Assembly (NCBI RefSeq): GCF_022605725.1
Contig: NC_065558.1
Location: 7,998,001-8,062,000, forward strand
DNA length: 64,000 bases
Direction: 5' to 3'
Source of the DNA: Anthonomus grandis grandis
Taxonomy: Eukaryota; Arthropoda; Insecta; Coleoptera; Curculionidae
The notes beneath the pieces are model-generated. The model was not told the DNA's origin, did not search any database, and saw nothing but the letters and a program-made list of their open reading frames with translations. A program made the translations under genes and the position numbers. Positions 23,857 to 36,483 of the stretch are shown here, piece by piece (positions within the stretch are counted from its first letter, which is position 1; each line of letters starts with the position of its first letter).

Positions 23857-24107
23857 GTAGCGATATTAATCGGAGCGAATACACGAGCATTCGAGAATCA
23901 TCCTTTAGAACTAAAGGTGCGACAAGGATGGAGGAAGCGACGGACACATCTCGCGACATCTCGGGACCTATCTAGAAAGTTGGTGAATGTTCCAGAATAA
24001 TTGTCTGCATAATAAACGTAACGCAACGTAAATGTTAGCGCGACTTTTAAATTGAAATAAATACAGTCTTAATAAGAGTTTCTAGCAGATTTAAGTGCTT
24101 ATCAGTT
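23857..24107 (+). repeat. Possible solo LTR
   Basis: A 251-bp segment of higher complexity beginning TGTAGCGATATTAATCGG and ending AAGTGCTTATCA. It thus has TG...CA ends, and an AATAAA signal about 50 bp before the end, as in retrotransposon LTRs. No convincing target duplication flanks it (CATAT left, GTTGA right). Open frames across it on the minus strand are probably incidental. Confidence 0.33.
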
Positions 24108-25985
24108 GATTATTTTTATTACGAGTAAAAAACGCTATAATAATTTATATACGAATCGAGAAAATACATTTTGCATATATTAAATTATTTTCTTATTTAT
24201 TATTATAATGTAAAAATGGATTATTTCAAGGCGAATAAGCAAAAAACTTTTTTAAGCAAAATATTCTCAATATATTCAATGTTTTGCCTTTAATATAATT
24301 TTTTTATCGGAAAATTCTTTATATACCTATTTGCATAAAGTAATTTAATTTTTATGTTCCTTAATAAAGTCAATCTACGTTTTTTTGATAGTTTGAAAAT
24401 ATGAATAAAATATTGTTAATTTTTATAGAGAATCGATTGAAGAGATAATTGATAAAAAAAATGTATAATGGTGTCATCAGCATAAAACTAAATATGAAAA
24501 AATAATATCCTTATACATATCTGCTATAGTTGTGGAAGTAAGCGGTCACCTTAAAAAACAAAGATTCTTCTTGGATTTGACTGGAAAAAAGTCACATATT
24601 TCTATTTTTAATTCAGGAGAATTTTTCTATTAGTTTTTAAGGTTTTGATCTTTGAAGTGAGTAATCACTATTTAGAAAAAAGAAGGAAAAGCAGTCATAT
24701 AATTTTAAAATTCCTGAATAGATCAATTCAACTTGTGACCCTTATAATTCCAAATATAATTTTTAAGACTTTAGGCCTTCAAGTTAGTAGTCGTACTGAA
24801 CAAGCCTTAATATAGCATATAAATTCAGACCCAAATGACGAATGCTTAACGAATCAATTTTAAGTTTAAATTCTACAAATATTTTTAATTAAACCCACGA
24901 ATTATTGATTCTGCCTCGTTGCCTGATGGTCAAAAAGGGTCACAAAATACGCGATTTAAACGATTATTAACGAATTAGTCGGGATTCACAAAATAATACA
25001 TATATATATAGGGTCTCGAAGCCCTTTAAATTCGGAAAATATATTACCCGGGCTTTTTAGATACGCCAAATCTATAATAAATAAAACCCTTATCAGGAAT
25101 CAGGGGGGGATGGTAATCGAATGAAGCCCGGAATAAATACGTAATAATTTACTAGAAAAAACATTTTTATTTTTTTGTTAAACAGTGTTTTATTTATGCG
25201 AGTGTATTTATCTTTAAAATGATTTATTGCATCTGGTGCATATTGGATTTAAATTTCATTTTATGTTGTTCTCGTTAAAAAATATAACAAATAAGCTGTT
25301 ATTTATCCAGCTTTTTACACAAAAACGGATTCGACATAACTAATTTAAAAACCGTGTTTAAACAGGATGCGTGCCCTTCTACATGTGTATTTTTCATTTT
25401 AATATTGATATTTATCGATGTTAATTGAATTAGTTTTAAATATGTCGAATAAATCGTTGCTCCATAATTGACAAGGCTCGACATTGAGCGACGTGATTCC
25501 CTAAGGACCTACGTATTCCGATATTAATTAAACTGTACCACATAATAATCTCGATTTAGGTTGATTCGCTATTATACCAAAATTAATATTCTCCGACCAT
25601 TAATCATTGTAATGCATTTTATCTAAATATAATCGGAAGCTTGTCGGGGGTGGGGCGATTATTAAAATTCCATTTATTTCGATTAAATGTCACCCGGTAA
25701 ATCCTAAATTACTGTGACGTTAATTATATTTCATTAAATTTTATTTTTTTTTTGGGAAAAACAAAACCGGAAAACCAGATTTTCTCCCACCTGGAGATAA
25801 ATTATTGTTGTTCTTCCTCCTACCGGAGAAATCCGGTTGCGGATTAGCGAGGACTTCATTGCGTTATCGGATTTCTGGCTTTGTGCCATCGGGGTCATGT
25901 TTCACTATTACAGATATAAATGGAAGTGGATTTCTGTGCCAAATTAATTCTTAAAGGATGTTTAAATAAGTAAGATCCTGTTTCT
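24108..25985. other. Single-copy non-coding region
   Basis: Lacks array motifs. From 24.9 to 25.95 kb the sequence is more complex, with several TTAATTA-type sites (25,520-25,630), a GTCGGGGGTGGGGCG run (25,640) and CCGGAAAACC/CACCTGGAG near 25,770. This composition resembles insect regulatory or intronic DNA, but nothing specific can be assigned. The strip at 25,860-25,895 resembles one at 29,059. Confidence 0.35.
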
Positions 25986-25988
25986 TTA

Positions 25989-26010
25989 TCATTTTAATTA
26001 ATAATAATAA
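25989..26010. repeat. (AAT)n microsatellite
   Basis: About seven trinucleotide units. It is followed to 26,340 by AT-rich DNA without features. Confidence 0.8.
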
Positions 26011-26340
26011 TAATAATAACAACCCTATTTAAATTTAAGCACAAATCAGCTATATCAATTTCTTATTGACCAGATTATGAAGTAGCATTAAATCTTCTCA
26101 TAGAAGTATTCCATATAAAAAATTCAGAATATTCCAAGTAGACCATTTACATTAACTCGAATAAATTTCACTAGAACCTAGAAATGTTAATATTGTCAGT
26201 ACTAGAATTATCAACAAGTAAATAGCAAATAAGTATGCTCTCTAAGTTTTCTCCAGTACCTTTGATATAATTTAATGTAATTTTATTATTCGTAATATTA
26301 CACAGTGTTTTTTACAAGTCAATATAAACGGTAATATATA

Positions 26341-27035
26341 TAATAATAATAATAATAATAACGTTTATTATTTACCATGGAAATTACATAGAATATAAAC
26401 TTACAGGTGTATTCAATAATTAAGGTAAATAAAAGCTAATGTATCAGACTCCTGCATTGAAAATGCAGGTTCTGTTCTACCTACATAGCTACAACATAAA
26501 AAACTTTTTAAACTAAACTACTTTTTAAATAAAAATAACGAATTAAACTAACAACTAATAAATTAAACTAACTATTAGATATAGTGTACATACATTACAT
26601 CTAGGTAGTTGATGATTTGGTACAGATTACAACAATACAACAATTAAATACGGAAGAATATATCTAATACTAGCCATTCAATTACAATTTATAAACAAGA
26701 AAAATGAAAAATAAATCTTCTAGTTCTAATATGCATGTCACTGATTATCCAATAAGATTTGCCTTACTTTTGTTTTGAATCTATAAATGGAATTCGAAAT
26801 ATCAGTTATATCGGGTGGTAGCGCATTAATGATATGAGAAATATTATAAGAGAATGATTTTTTGAAAAATTGATTTTTGTGTTTAGGAATAGTTAAAGAT
26901 TTACTTCTTAAATTTAAGTGATGAATGTCTGTCCGAAATGTAATTTTGTTGTATAGGTAGGGAGGACTGCGGTATTTAATAATTCTATAAAATAGCACAC
27001 TGGAATGAAGCTTACGTCTATTAAACATATTAACT
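26341..27035 (-). pseudogene. 3' end of a LINE (CR1/Jockey-type), second family
   Basis: Minus-strand C-terminal part of a LINE ORF2 (27,028-26,738). It contains MFNRRKLHSSVLFYRII and SPPYL, then FFKKSFSYNISHIINALPPDI, ending KTKVRQILLDNQ. This is the post-RT tail typical of CR1/Jockey-type elements. A roughly 375-bp 3' UTR leads to an (ATT)n tail at 26,341-26,360. It is severely 5' truncated, with no RT motifs. The fragment at 35.4 kb belongs to the same family (MFNKRK.H, PPYL). Confidence 0.75.
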
Positions 27036-27289
27036 TTCCCTCACACTTTTTGTTTATTTCTCTTTCTCTTCCTCAAAAAAAATCATAAATGCCACTACAT
27101 AAATCCTTCGTGTCTCATCTCTTTGTTAAGTATTTCTATCGCATTCTATATGACTAATTACCCACTTTTACTATTAAGAATCTTTATCTGGTAAGAAGGA
27201 GCCTTAACATCATTTTTACTGTCACATTTTCTAACCACTTTTTTTACCATTAAGGTTGCCAATTTTATTTAATATCAATGAACTTTATT

Positions 27290-28530
27290 GGATACTTACT
27301 ACGAAACGAGTAATCCTCTTGATAATAAAATACCTTTTTGAGAGGGTAGTACACAAAAATGTCGATAATTATGAAATTTGATCTTGGACTAAAATTCCAG
27401 AGAATTCTCTTTGGATATTATACATTTTGTTAATTTGAGGATAGCTTTTCTTGTTCTTTAGCCCTTAAAATGAATATCTAAAGGATCTAACATATTTCTT
27501 GAATGTCACTATTTTGGAAGATTACCTTTATGGGTTTTTCAGATTTTGGACCTTGAAAATCAGTTGACTTTCTTGGACTTCAGTACATAAGAAGTAGGAT
27601 ATATATAGTTTGAACTTGAACTAAATGGTAGCTTGTACCAGATTTGTACAGTTAACTCATATGTCTAATCAAATTTCTGATAGACTTCTTACTTGCTTTT
27701 TTCTTGTAGGCAACTATACAAAAAGTGAAATATTTCTGCAGTTAGAGCTCGGACTAAATTAAACATCATTTACAAAGTAACCTTTTTGGAATATCATGCT
27801 TTTGATCTTATAGGAATACCTTTACTAGTTCTTCAGATTTTAGACTCTGAATTGAGTGTTTACTTTGAAAATCAAATATATTCGTTGACTGCCGTTATAC
27901 AAAAAGTTGTGTATTTCGGAAATTTGACCCTGGACTAACGTGGACTATAAACGACTCTGAACATCAAAGTCTTTGTTTAATGAAAACCGTTCTACCAGTT
28001 GTTGGCTATTTTAGACTTTTAAACGAGTAATCTCCTTGATAAACAAACATTTTTCTAAAAGGCAACTATACAAAATATTCAATATTTCTGCAGTTTGAGC
28101 TTGGACTAAATTGAACCTCAAACATCATTATTTAGAAAGTAGCCTTCTTGGAATATCATGCTTTTGATCTCATAGGAATACCTTTGCTAGCTCTTCAGAT
28201 TTTATACTTTAAAATGAAGGTTTACTTTGGAAATAAAACTTATATTTATTGGCTGCCACTACACAAAAAGCTGTATATATTCGGCAATTTGACCCTGGAC
28301 CAAGGTGGACTATAAACGAAATTTATAGAACATACTGAAAATCAATAGTTTTTTTAGGAAGCAATTACCCAAAACGTTTGATATTTCTGTAGTTAGAGCT
28401 TGGACTAAATTGAACCCTAAACATTATTTACGAATTAAGCTCATTGAAATATTATTCTTTAGATCTCATACCTTTAATAGTTCTTTAAATTTTACTCCCT
28501 GAAGTATAAGTACATTACTGTAATACTTGA
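27290..28530. repeat. Tandem repeat of about 300-350 bp, about 3 copies
   Basis: Landmarks GGCAACTATACAAAA (27,709 and 28,061; variant at 28,358), TTTCTGCAGTTWGAGCT (27,733; 28,086; 28,384), GGAATATCATGCTTTTGATC (27,805; 28,149) and GACCCTGGACYAA (27,925; 28,292) repeat in constant order. Diverged and non-coding; unrelated to the CAGGCA arrays. Confidence 0.75.
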
Positions 28531-30960
28531 CTTTATGTTTGAGCTTTGAATATGCCATTATGTCTCTACATCTACATAACCCCATTGAACACATTCAAAA
28601 ATTCCGTTGGTACCTCCTACATGCTCATCAGCATTTACTGTTTTGTTATGGCGAGGAGGTTTTGTTGACTTCCAATATGATTCTGAAGAAATTCATCGGG
28701 GTTGCTATATTTAAAATAATCCGTAAAACTCGATCAATGGATCAATGTTAATAATTAAAAAAAAACGGTCGAGATTGTGGTAGATAGGCATCGTCAAGCA
28801 TTTACTTCTGCAACAATTTTATATCAATATATATATGTTCCAAAAAACCTCAATAAATTAAGTTCTAAAGCCCCCGAAATACGTCGTCATTTATTAAGAA
28901 AAAATCCGTGTTCGCTACGACCTCACAAGCAATTTTTCTCGAGGCATAACTACAGCAAGTCACGTCCCGGAAAAACCCGGGCCTAAATGTATCCTTATGC
29001 CTTTTTCTACTACTCCGGTCCGAAGGCAACATTAATAAAGCAAAAGGACTACTTACATTTCGTTATCGGATTCGTGGCTTTTCGCCATCTCGTCCTGCAA
29101 CGAACGCGGAGGTCAACGCTTAATAATGCATGAAGATTGAAGGGTGCAGAGTGAAAGGCAGATCAAGAGGGGCCTTTTCTCATGACCCGGAAAAACCGGT
29201 AATTTCTGATTTATTTAACAATACAACTGCAACTGATGTTGTCGGATATGCCATATAATAATATCCAGTTCTCTGGCATGGAAAATGATTTTTCCTGGAA
29301 AAAAAAAGGAATGCGGCAAACTGAATAGGAGGGTAGAAAGATCACGTCATAAAATGTTTAAAATATTACGCGGAAGTCAGAGCGAAGACGCGTATCAACG
29401 CTAGTTCATATGCAGATCTCGACGTCACGACGATGGCGACGACTACGTGAAAATTGCAAACTGAAAATGGAAAATACGACCGGGCGAGATTACTTGAAAT
29501 ACGAGGGGGATAGAGTCATTTGGTTGTGAAAAATACAATGCCTATAGAATATTTAGTGGGTGAGGTCGAATGATTTGCACGTATTTGATTTGTTTTAATC
29601 CCTATTGCTTATGTTTTAGTCCAGTTAGTCTTAGATTCAAGAAAACATGTTGATGGGGCATGTTGATATGACGAGGAAAAAATCGGATTAAATCAGATAT
29701 TAAAGGAGTCAATTTTAAATTATATTTTTAATAAATTTTTGTTGTTTAAAATAGTACACACTTTTTAGTAAAATAAACGTTGTGTTCGTACCTTTCTAGG
29801 AATGATTGACATTAAGTGTGACACTGGATACGTTGACCATGAAACTATACTTCGCAAAGCCACTTAGTCACTTAAAACCTACCAAGCAAATAACTTTGCA
29901 TGAACGATTGATTTGAAAAAAATAACCTCTACAAAAGCGAGGATACGATGGGGATAAATAACCATGACCTTAAATTTGAACTTGCGGAATTTTTTAAGTT
30001 ATGTAAGGATCAAGGTTATTTTTGTGAATAGAAGTCACTATTTTTAATGCTGGGTTTAACCCCTCAACAAATCAGAAGAAAAGTAATTTATTCTAGCAAG
30101 CACCATAAACAAGACATTAATAATAAGAATAATATGTCTTTATTTAAAAAAAGCAATATTAATCTTACAATATTACTTAATACTACATGGCCAAAAAAGG
30201 CGAAGATTAGCTTAGAGCTACTCTTTAACTCGACACCCTAATTCTGAAAATGCGATAAATAATACGCGTAATTATACAATTAATGCGGCTTTAATAAATT
30301 TCAGGTTCATATCCTTCGATATCTATCATTAGAACAAAATCGTTGTAACCTGCTAATAATTAATTCATCCTTTTATGAAAGCGGCAACAAATGACCTTGA
30401 AAATTGAGCCAAAAAGAGTAAGGCCGTTGAAACAGTTAAAACCGATCATTCTTATAAAGTTTCATTAGAATCAATCCAATTCGACGTTTTACAAACCCAA
30501 AAGCCTTTTAAACAATGTCTCTCATTTAAATTGACCTTTTCAAGATCAGAAAGGCGAGTTGCAACTTAAAATGTCATTTTGAATTTAGTTCTTTTCCCTC
30601 TATCTGAATCCGGCGTAAAAATTTGGGCTTCCATTTAAAAAAATTGATTTCAATCTGAAATTCCAGGTTATCGTTATTTATCCTTCCATCGTATCTTCGT
30701 GTTTGTATGTCAAACTAATAATCTTGAAAAAATATCATCTCATCCAATGTCACAATTATTGTGGATCATTCCTATTAAAATATCTTCAATTAATAGATAT
30801 ATTACCAAAAAAGAATTTTTAATTTTTTAACTTTCACTTATAGCCACACAATTATAAATATCGCTTTAAAAGTTCAATTTATCGGTCCTTCTGAATCCTG
30901 CTTCAAATATACGGTAGATCTCCGAGTTCTTAAGAAAACGACATTAACTCTCACATCACC
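28531..30960. other. Single-copy region without a supported gene
   Basis: Moderately complex DNA, richest at 28,960-29,560 (e.g. CGACGATGGCGACGACTACG at 29,429). Open frames at 28,527-28,751, 28,777-28,986 and 30,047-30,241 have no recognisable motifs and are probably chance. The region could carry regulatory sequence; I see no defined site. Confidence 0.35.
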
Positions 30961-33011
30961 CTAAATATGAACCAGAAGGTAATATTCACCGTTATTTTCT
31001 TCACATCGTATCCAATAACGTTTATAATATTTATTTATATTTACCTTTTCTTTTGTCAAATAGTTGTGTAATATACAAGCTGCTTTCACGATACTGACGA
31101 CACTGTCCACTTTTATTTCAAATGCTTTTTTGAAAATACGAAATCGCGAAACTAGAATTCCAAAAGCACATTCTGCACACTGGCGCGCTCGTGACAATCT
31201 GTAATTAAATACTTTAGTGTTGTAATTATCAAGCACGTTTCTTCTTGCATAAAATTTTGTGTTAAAGGAAATGCCTCATCCCCTACGAAAACGTAAGGCA
31301 AAAGTCCTTCAACTGTTGGTAGTTCACTGGGTTCTGGTAGATTCAAAGTTTTGTTTGCTATTTTTTTTTCTAATGGACTACTACAAAAAATATTTCCATC
31401 GCTAAATCTTCCCATTGATCCAATATCTATTGTTGTAAACTTATAGTTAGCATCAACACTCGCCATTAAGACAATGGAAAAATTATGTTTATAGTTATAG
31501 TATGAGGATCCCGTTTTTGACAGTTTCTTTATAACTATATTATGTTTACCGTCAACGGCACCTACGCAATGTGGGAAGTGCCATTTGTCTTCAAACTCCA
31601 AAGATATTTTTTGCCACATTTCAGTTGTGGGCTGTGGTAAATATACGGGTTGCATATTTTCCCAAATAGCTTTTGATACTTCAAGAACGATATTGGAAAC
31701 CGTGCGATCGCCCAATCTGTAGCTATAGGCTATACTTTAGTAACTGTCTCCCGACGCCAAATATCTGTAAATGAAAAAACATAGATATTATTTTATAAAG
31801 AAGAAATGTTATAATAGTTTAATCTATTTTATTGCAGGAAGCGAGGCAAAACAAAGTTGGCTAAAATTGCTAGGATGTCATCGTAAAGCATTACGTAGAC
31901 AGAAAAATACTTTTAAAAGTGGATCTGCTGCAACCGTGATAAAACCCTGGAAATACCAGAAGCAAATGAATTTTCTAGTCCCTTATATGGGAAATCGACC
32001 ACGCGAGGGTAACCTAGATCTCGAAAGTAAAGAAGAACAAACACAGGATTTGTCTCAAAATGCAGACAGTGATACTTCAGTTCATGAAATTGAAAACACT
32101 GAAAACTTGTCCGCAGAGGAGAATACCGAAACCGAACATTTGCTAAATAAAAATACAAAATACTATTGTTTAGAAAAATAAGCGAAAGAAAAAAGATAAT
32201 ATAGCCGGAATACTGAAGAAATCGATGATTCGGCGGGAAAAAAGAGCTGAAGAACGGGGAATTGAAAGAAAAAAAGCCAGTGAAGAGGCAGTAACGCCGC
32301 AACGTAATGGACTTCAAAAGTTTTTTTTGGTCATGTATGAAATAACAAGGGAAATGCCTGCTACGTACCAACATGTTATAAGAAATAGAGTATATTAAGC
32401 AGTGTCAGAAGTAGAAGCTGATTATTTACAGTTAGGCACTTCTTCACTTCAAAATTTTTCATAATCTGGTTCTCAGATTCCAATTTTGCACCAGCTTCAA
32501 CCAATACCTCAGGGAACCTGCAGCCCTTCAACATCATACTCCCATGCTTCCTACTCATCTTTTACTAACACACCCCTACAGTCTCCTGGTACAGAGGCAC
32601 CAGAGACAGTCAGTGCGCAGTCCAAAGACAACGCATCATTTTTTCATAACTTTTCAGTTTAACAAAAATGCATTCCAGTTTAATGTTGTTTTTAAATAAA
32701 TAAATTTTTAGTTTACATTAAATAAATTTCTTACCTTAAGAATACAGCTAGTTTTTCTCTTGTTTCTATGGGTGTCTGGGCATTAGAACCTTCAGTATAA
32801 ATTGTCTCTTCTATTATATTGTGCATCAGTTTGATGAACAAACTGATTTTTATTTAGTCGAAAATAATTTGTAAACTTTGAGTCCGAAAATTCAGATGCC
32901 AGATTAAATTCGCCATGACTTTGCCTTTTTTTCATGTAATTACTTTTACCAATATGAATTCCTTTTTTTTGATAGGTCGTATAGCAAAACTTCTGTTTCC
33001 CATCGGCGTCC
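30961..33011. mobile_element. PIF/Harbinger DNA transposon, partial
   Basis: Carries both genes expected of the superfamily: a minus-strand DDE transposase and a plus-strand MADF/BESS DNA-binding protein. The right side is cut by a LINE at about 33,045. I could not find the TIR pair or TTA-type target duplication, so the outer limits given are those of the coding parts. Confidence 0.78.
30961..33011 (-). pseudogene. PIF/Harbinger transposase (HARBI1-like), two exons
   Basis: Exon 1 (about 33,011-32,735) encodes SESDSDADG, the EFSDSKFTNYFRLNKNQF region and TREKLAVFLR. Exon 2 (31,764-30,961) encodes YLASGDSY, then HCVGAVDGKHNIVIKK (first catalytic Asp), VGDEAFPLTQNFM (second Asp) and NYRLSRARQCAECAFGIL (Glu). 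The donor (AAG/GTAAG, 32,735) and acceptor (TTACAG, 31,765) join in phase to give the conserved FLRYLASGD, which supports the 970-bp intron. Damage: a frameshift in exon 1 (about 32,830), a stop just after YLASGDSY and a frameshift near 31,240. The exon 1 start is lost at the LINE junction. The MADF/BESS gene lies inside this intron on the other strand. Confidence 0.85.
31838..32452 (+). pseudogene. Harbinger accessory MADF/BESS protein, decayed
   Basis: After an acceptor-like ATTGCAG (31,831-31,837), the frame encodes EAKQSWLKLLGCHRKALRRQ, then SAATVIKPWKYQKQMNFLVPYM, the end of a MADF-type Myb/SANT domain. An acidic linker and a basic stretch (RREKRAEERGIERKKAS) follow, then LQKFFLVMYEITREMP...RNRVY*AVSEVEADYLQ, which is a BESS motif. 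A frameshift near 32,175 and a stop at 32,398 interrupt it. In this superfamily the partner helps bring the transposase to the element ends. The upstream exon with the start of MADF was not located. The gene sits wholly within the transposase intron, antisense. Confidence 0.72.
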
Positions 33012-33044
33012 GAATCTGACTCAGAACTTAAGCCTAGAAATTAA

Positions 33045-34213
33045 TTTTTCCATGATTATTAATTTAAGAAAACTACCTACGCCTTGCCTTAATGTTGTAT
33101 TTGGTGTTCCCCAGGGAACAGTTTTGGGTCCATTATTGTTCTTATTATATATAAGTGATATGGTAAAAGTTATACAAAAATGTAAAACTGTGTTATTTAC
33201 AGATGACACAATTATTTATATAATAGGAAACAATATTGATCAGATGGTAACTGATATAAATAGTGACTTAACCAACATTTTCAGCTGGCTTTGTATCAAC
33301 AAATTATGTTTGAAAACAAGTAAATCTAAATTTAACCAAGAAATCGAAAATTAATCAAATAAATATTGACAGTGTAAACATCAGTGTAGGTGGGGAGAGT
33401 ATTTTTTATAAAAAAGAAAAAAAGTATTCGGGTACAATTTTGGATGTAAATTTGAATTTTATCGCACATGCAGTTTATGCGCTATGAGAAAATTGGAAGA
33501 AACTTATCAATAGATACAAAGCTCTTGCTATATAATGCCATTGCTGTTCCCCATTTGCAGTTTTGCTCCACATTATTGTTCAACCTAACTAAATACAAGG
33601 TGAAATAGTTTGAAGTAATTCAAAATAGAGCAACGAGGCTAATCCTAAAATGCAATCGATACACTTCTGGTATTGTTATGTTAAGTGTGCTCATGTCTCA
33701 GGCGAAGGATTGTGTTTAGTGTGTATGTATTTATTTTTAAATTAAAATAACGTCTACTACCCACATATATCTGTGATAAAATAAGAGTGTTCGGAGACGT
33801 CCACAATTACTGCACCAGAAATAATATAGACTTTGTCCTTGATAGATGCAATACAATATGTTAAATTCTGTACTCAGCAAGGGACTTATTGAATTTAATA
33901 AGTTGCCAACTGAAATCAAAATCTGTGATAATTTAAATCAGTTTAAGAGGCTATTGAGAAAATTTATCACTGCGTGAATGTCTTATTTTATTTTTATTTT
34001 TATACATTTTAACATTTTATTCTTAGTTTTAGTGGTTTAGACTCATGTTTTATTTATTCTTTTTCTGTATGTGAGACTTTTTGTGTTTTTGTATATGTAT
34101 GCCATTTTGTACAAGCACAAACTTTTTTTTCAATTTATTTGCATTTTTAATATGTATTATATTATCTATATTATGTATTACCTTTGTAGCTCAAGCTAAA
34201 TAAATACATTATT
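33045..34213 (+). pseudogene. 5'-truncated LINE (CR1/Jockey-type), copy 2
   Basis: Same family as 4.0-5.4 kb. It begins just before GVPQGTVLGPLLFLLYISDM (33,097) and has FTDD where FADD is usual (33,198). It runs to a decayed C-terminal part (FNKLPTEIKICDNLNQFKRL, about 33,895-33,950) and ends with CTAAATAAATACATTATTATTATC. Many stops and shifts occur after 33,350. It is inserted in the 5' part of the Harbinger transposase gene. Confidence 0.85.
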
Positions 34214-35400
34214 ATTATCATAGAAATCATTCACTTTCATGTGGTGTCCAATCATTTGTAATGAAGAATATTTGTGCAAATTTTTCATTACTTTAATTTT
34301 CTTGCTTTTTCAGTGTACTATAACTATATTTTTTTTTTCAATAGAATTTTTAAGTTATATTCAAAATATTGTCTTTATACCAAACATGCTTTATTTATAT
34401 TATCCCTTATGAATTATATGAATTTAAAATTCTACAAAAAAAAAATTAGTACGACAAATTTAACTAAATTACTCTTGATAAATGCACAAGCGATTTAATT
34501 TAATTAAATATTGTTTTACGAAACGTACAATAAAATCGAAACAATAAGCACTACTAGTTTCACTATTAGTCGCGAACAAAAGCCATCAATTCGAACGTCA
34601 CCGGGTGAGTATTTTCCAAAAATAAAACCGAATATTTTTATTGACATATATTACTGCAAAACTGCGAATAAAGGTTTTATTGTTTTTTTTTTGCTCTTGA
34701 AAGTGCACTTTTCACCGGAGATATTTTCCAATAAATATATTAGTTTTTTACGTTAATTTTGTTTTTTTTTTAATTTATTTGATTTCCTGTTTTTGTCGGT
34801 TTTACGATATATGCGGCACAATTTGAATAATTTAAAACTACTTTATATAAATATCAAACATAAATAAATTATTAATATACAGAGGTCAATCTATTCCTGT
34901 TTTTCTCAATTTTAGTTCTTCTACTTTTATTTGCAGTTTTCATTATAATTTTAGTTAATAATTGGCTTTGGTTCTTTGGTCTAAAAAAGTAGTAGAATCA
35001 ACTTCAAAACTTTTTTATTTGTCCTTAAGATACAGCGTTATAGTTACAACACAATGATAATATTTAAAAATATGACAAATACCTCGCGATTATATAACCG
35101 ATCCACAAGACTCGTTTGAATACAAGCCTGTGTGAAATAGACTTGCTTTCTAAAACTTTACAAGTAATATAGAGGTATAGTTCAAATATAAATATTAGAA
35201 CCAGGTTAACGCATAAAATAAAATTAAATATAATTCTAACATATAAGTGCAAGAAATACAGAAAAACGTGTGCAAAAGAGAAGAAAAGAACACCGAAAAC
35301 CAGGTAAAAATAAAGTAAAGTTCAATTGTTAGTGGAAACTTAAGATGTGCATAAGGCAGGCGAACATTAACAACAACAAATAATAAATAATGTAAAAAAT
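34214..35400. other. AT-rich region, no gene supported
   Basis: Low-complexity DNA. Open frames at 34,274-34,498, 34,511-34,756 and 35,064-35,252 have no recognisable motif. The left end may still belong to the Harbinger element split by the LINE. Confidence 0.5.
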
Positions 35401-35403
35401 TAT

Positions 35404-35770
35404 TTAAAGTATGAGGAGCTTTTTTAAACCACTAAAGCATATGCAATACAAATATATCAACATGTTTAAAATAATTAAGTTTAAATTATCTCCTTTGCTC
35501 CTCCAGACGACCCTTAGATATGGTGGATCTCTCCTTTTTATTAGTCGATCTATAAACAGAAAAATATGATATTTGCGCTTATTAAACATTGTTAAAATCG
35601 AATAATTATTTCAATGTGGGTTAATGTGATTTCTGAAAGCTATATCAAATGAAAAACGCATGCATGTGTTTTGTAATTTTTGAATAGATTTAGAGTTATC
35701 TAATGTAAGGGAATTGTGATAAACGATATTTTCATAGTCGAAAATTGATAAAACAAGAGAGCAATTTTCC
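35404..35770 (-). pseudogene. LINE fragment, same family as 26.3 kb
   Basis: On the minus strand one frame reads DYENIVYHNSLTLDNSKSIQ, then LQNTCMRFSFDIAFRNHINPH, a stop, then MFNKRKYHIFLFIDRLIKRR and DPPYLR before decaying. This is the region after the RT domain of a CR1/Jockey-type LINE. No RT motif or 3' tail is retained. A GCxxCPP-type zinc motif is absent. Confidence 0.65.
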
Positions 35771-36483
35771 CAAATTTCTGTTTTTCTCAAAACTTTTAAA
35801 CCTTTTTAGAGGCGTATTTTTGCAAATAATATTTTCCAATTTTCCTAGTTATTAATTTTTGACGTATTCCGAAAATTTTAAATCAAATTTCCATATGTTT
35901 TATTGCTGTGGTGTAATTTTTAAGTAGTTTTAATAAAATTAATTTATAATTCCCGGATCTTTGACGTCATTTCATTGCACAACTAAGTTAGGAATTATGT
36001 ATAGGATAATGTTTACTCAATACATAATTTAATTGGATATTTATATAATATGAATTATTTGAATATTCTAATACATATATATATCAATAATAGCTCAAAA
36101 AGCAATATAATAAATCTACTATGGTCACAATTATAAATTATATATAACAAATGAAAATTATTTTCATTCCCTTGAATACTCATTCGAGGGAATCGAAATA
36201 ATATTTCAGGTTTCCAGTTCTTTTTTTGTTAATAATTGTGCACTTTATGCCAGTTTTTTGAGTAATTTATTTTTCTCTTCCAACATTCATACATCATTTA
36301 TATGAGTTTCAGGCATTGGTAAATTATTTGAAACCTTTAATTATCATAACTGCAGAATATTTGTGCAATTTTTCTAACAAGAGTTTTGGTACTGACAGAG
36401 ACTAATTAGCTACCATTAGAGATAATACGAAAAACTTTAGCGGAGAAACTTTTGACTGAAAATGTGCAATATCAATAAAACCA
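35771..36483. other. AT-rich region, nothing recognised
   Basis: No repeats with a clear period, no open frame of note and no structural RNA seen. Confidence 0.5.

Noticed and set aside
28777..28986. 69-codon basic open frame as a gene
   Set aside because: No motif, no clear start context and no neighbouring exon; probably chance.
33021..33209. Minus-strand 62-codon frame over the LINE copy
   Set aside because: Antisense shadow of the GVPQGTVLGPLLF motif region.
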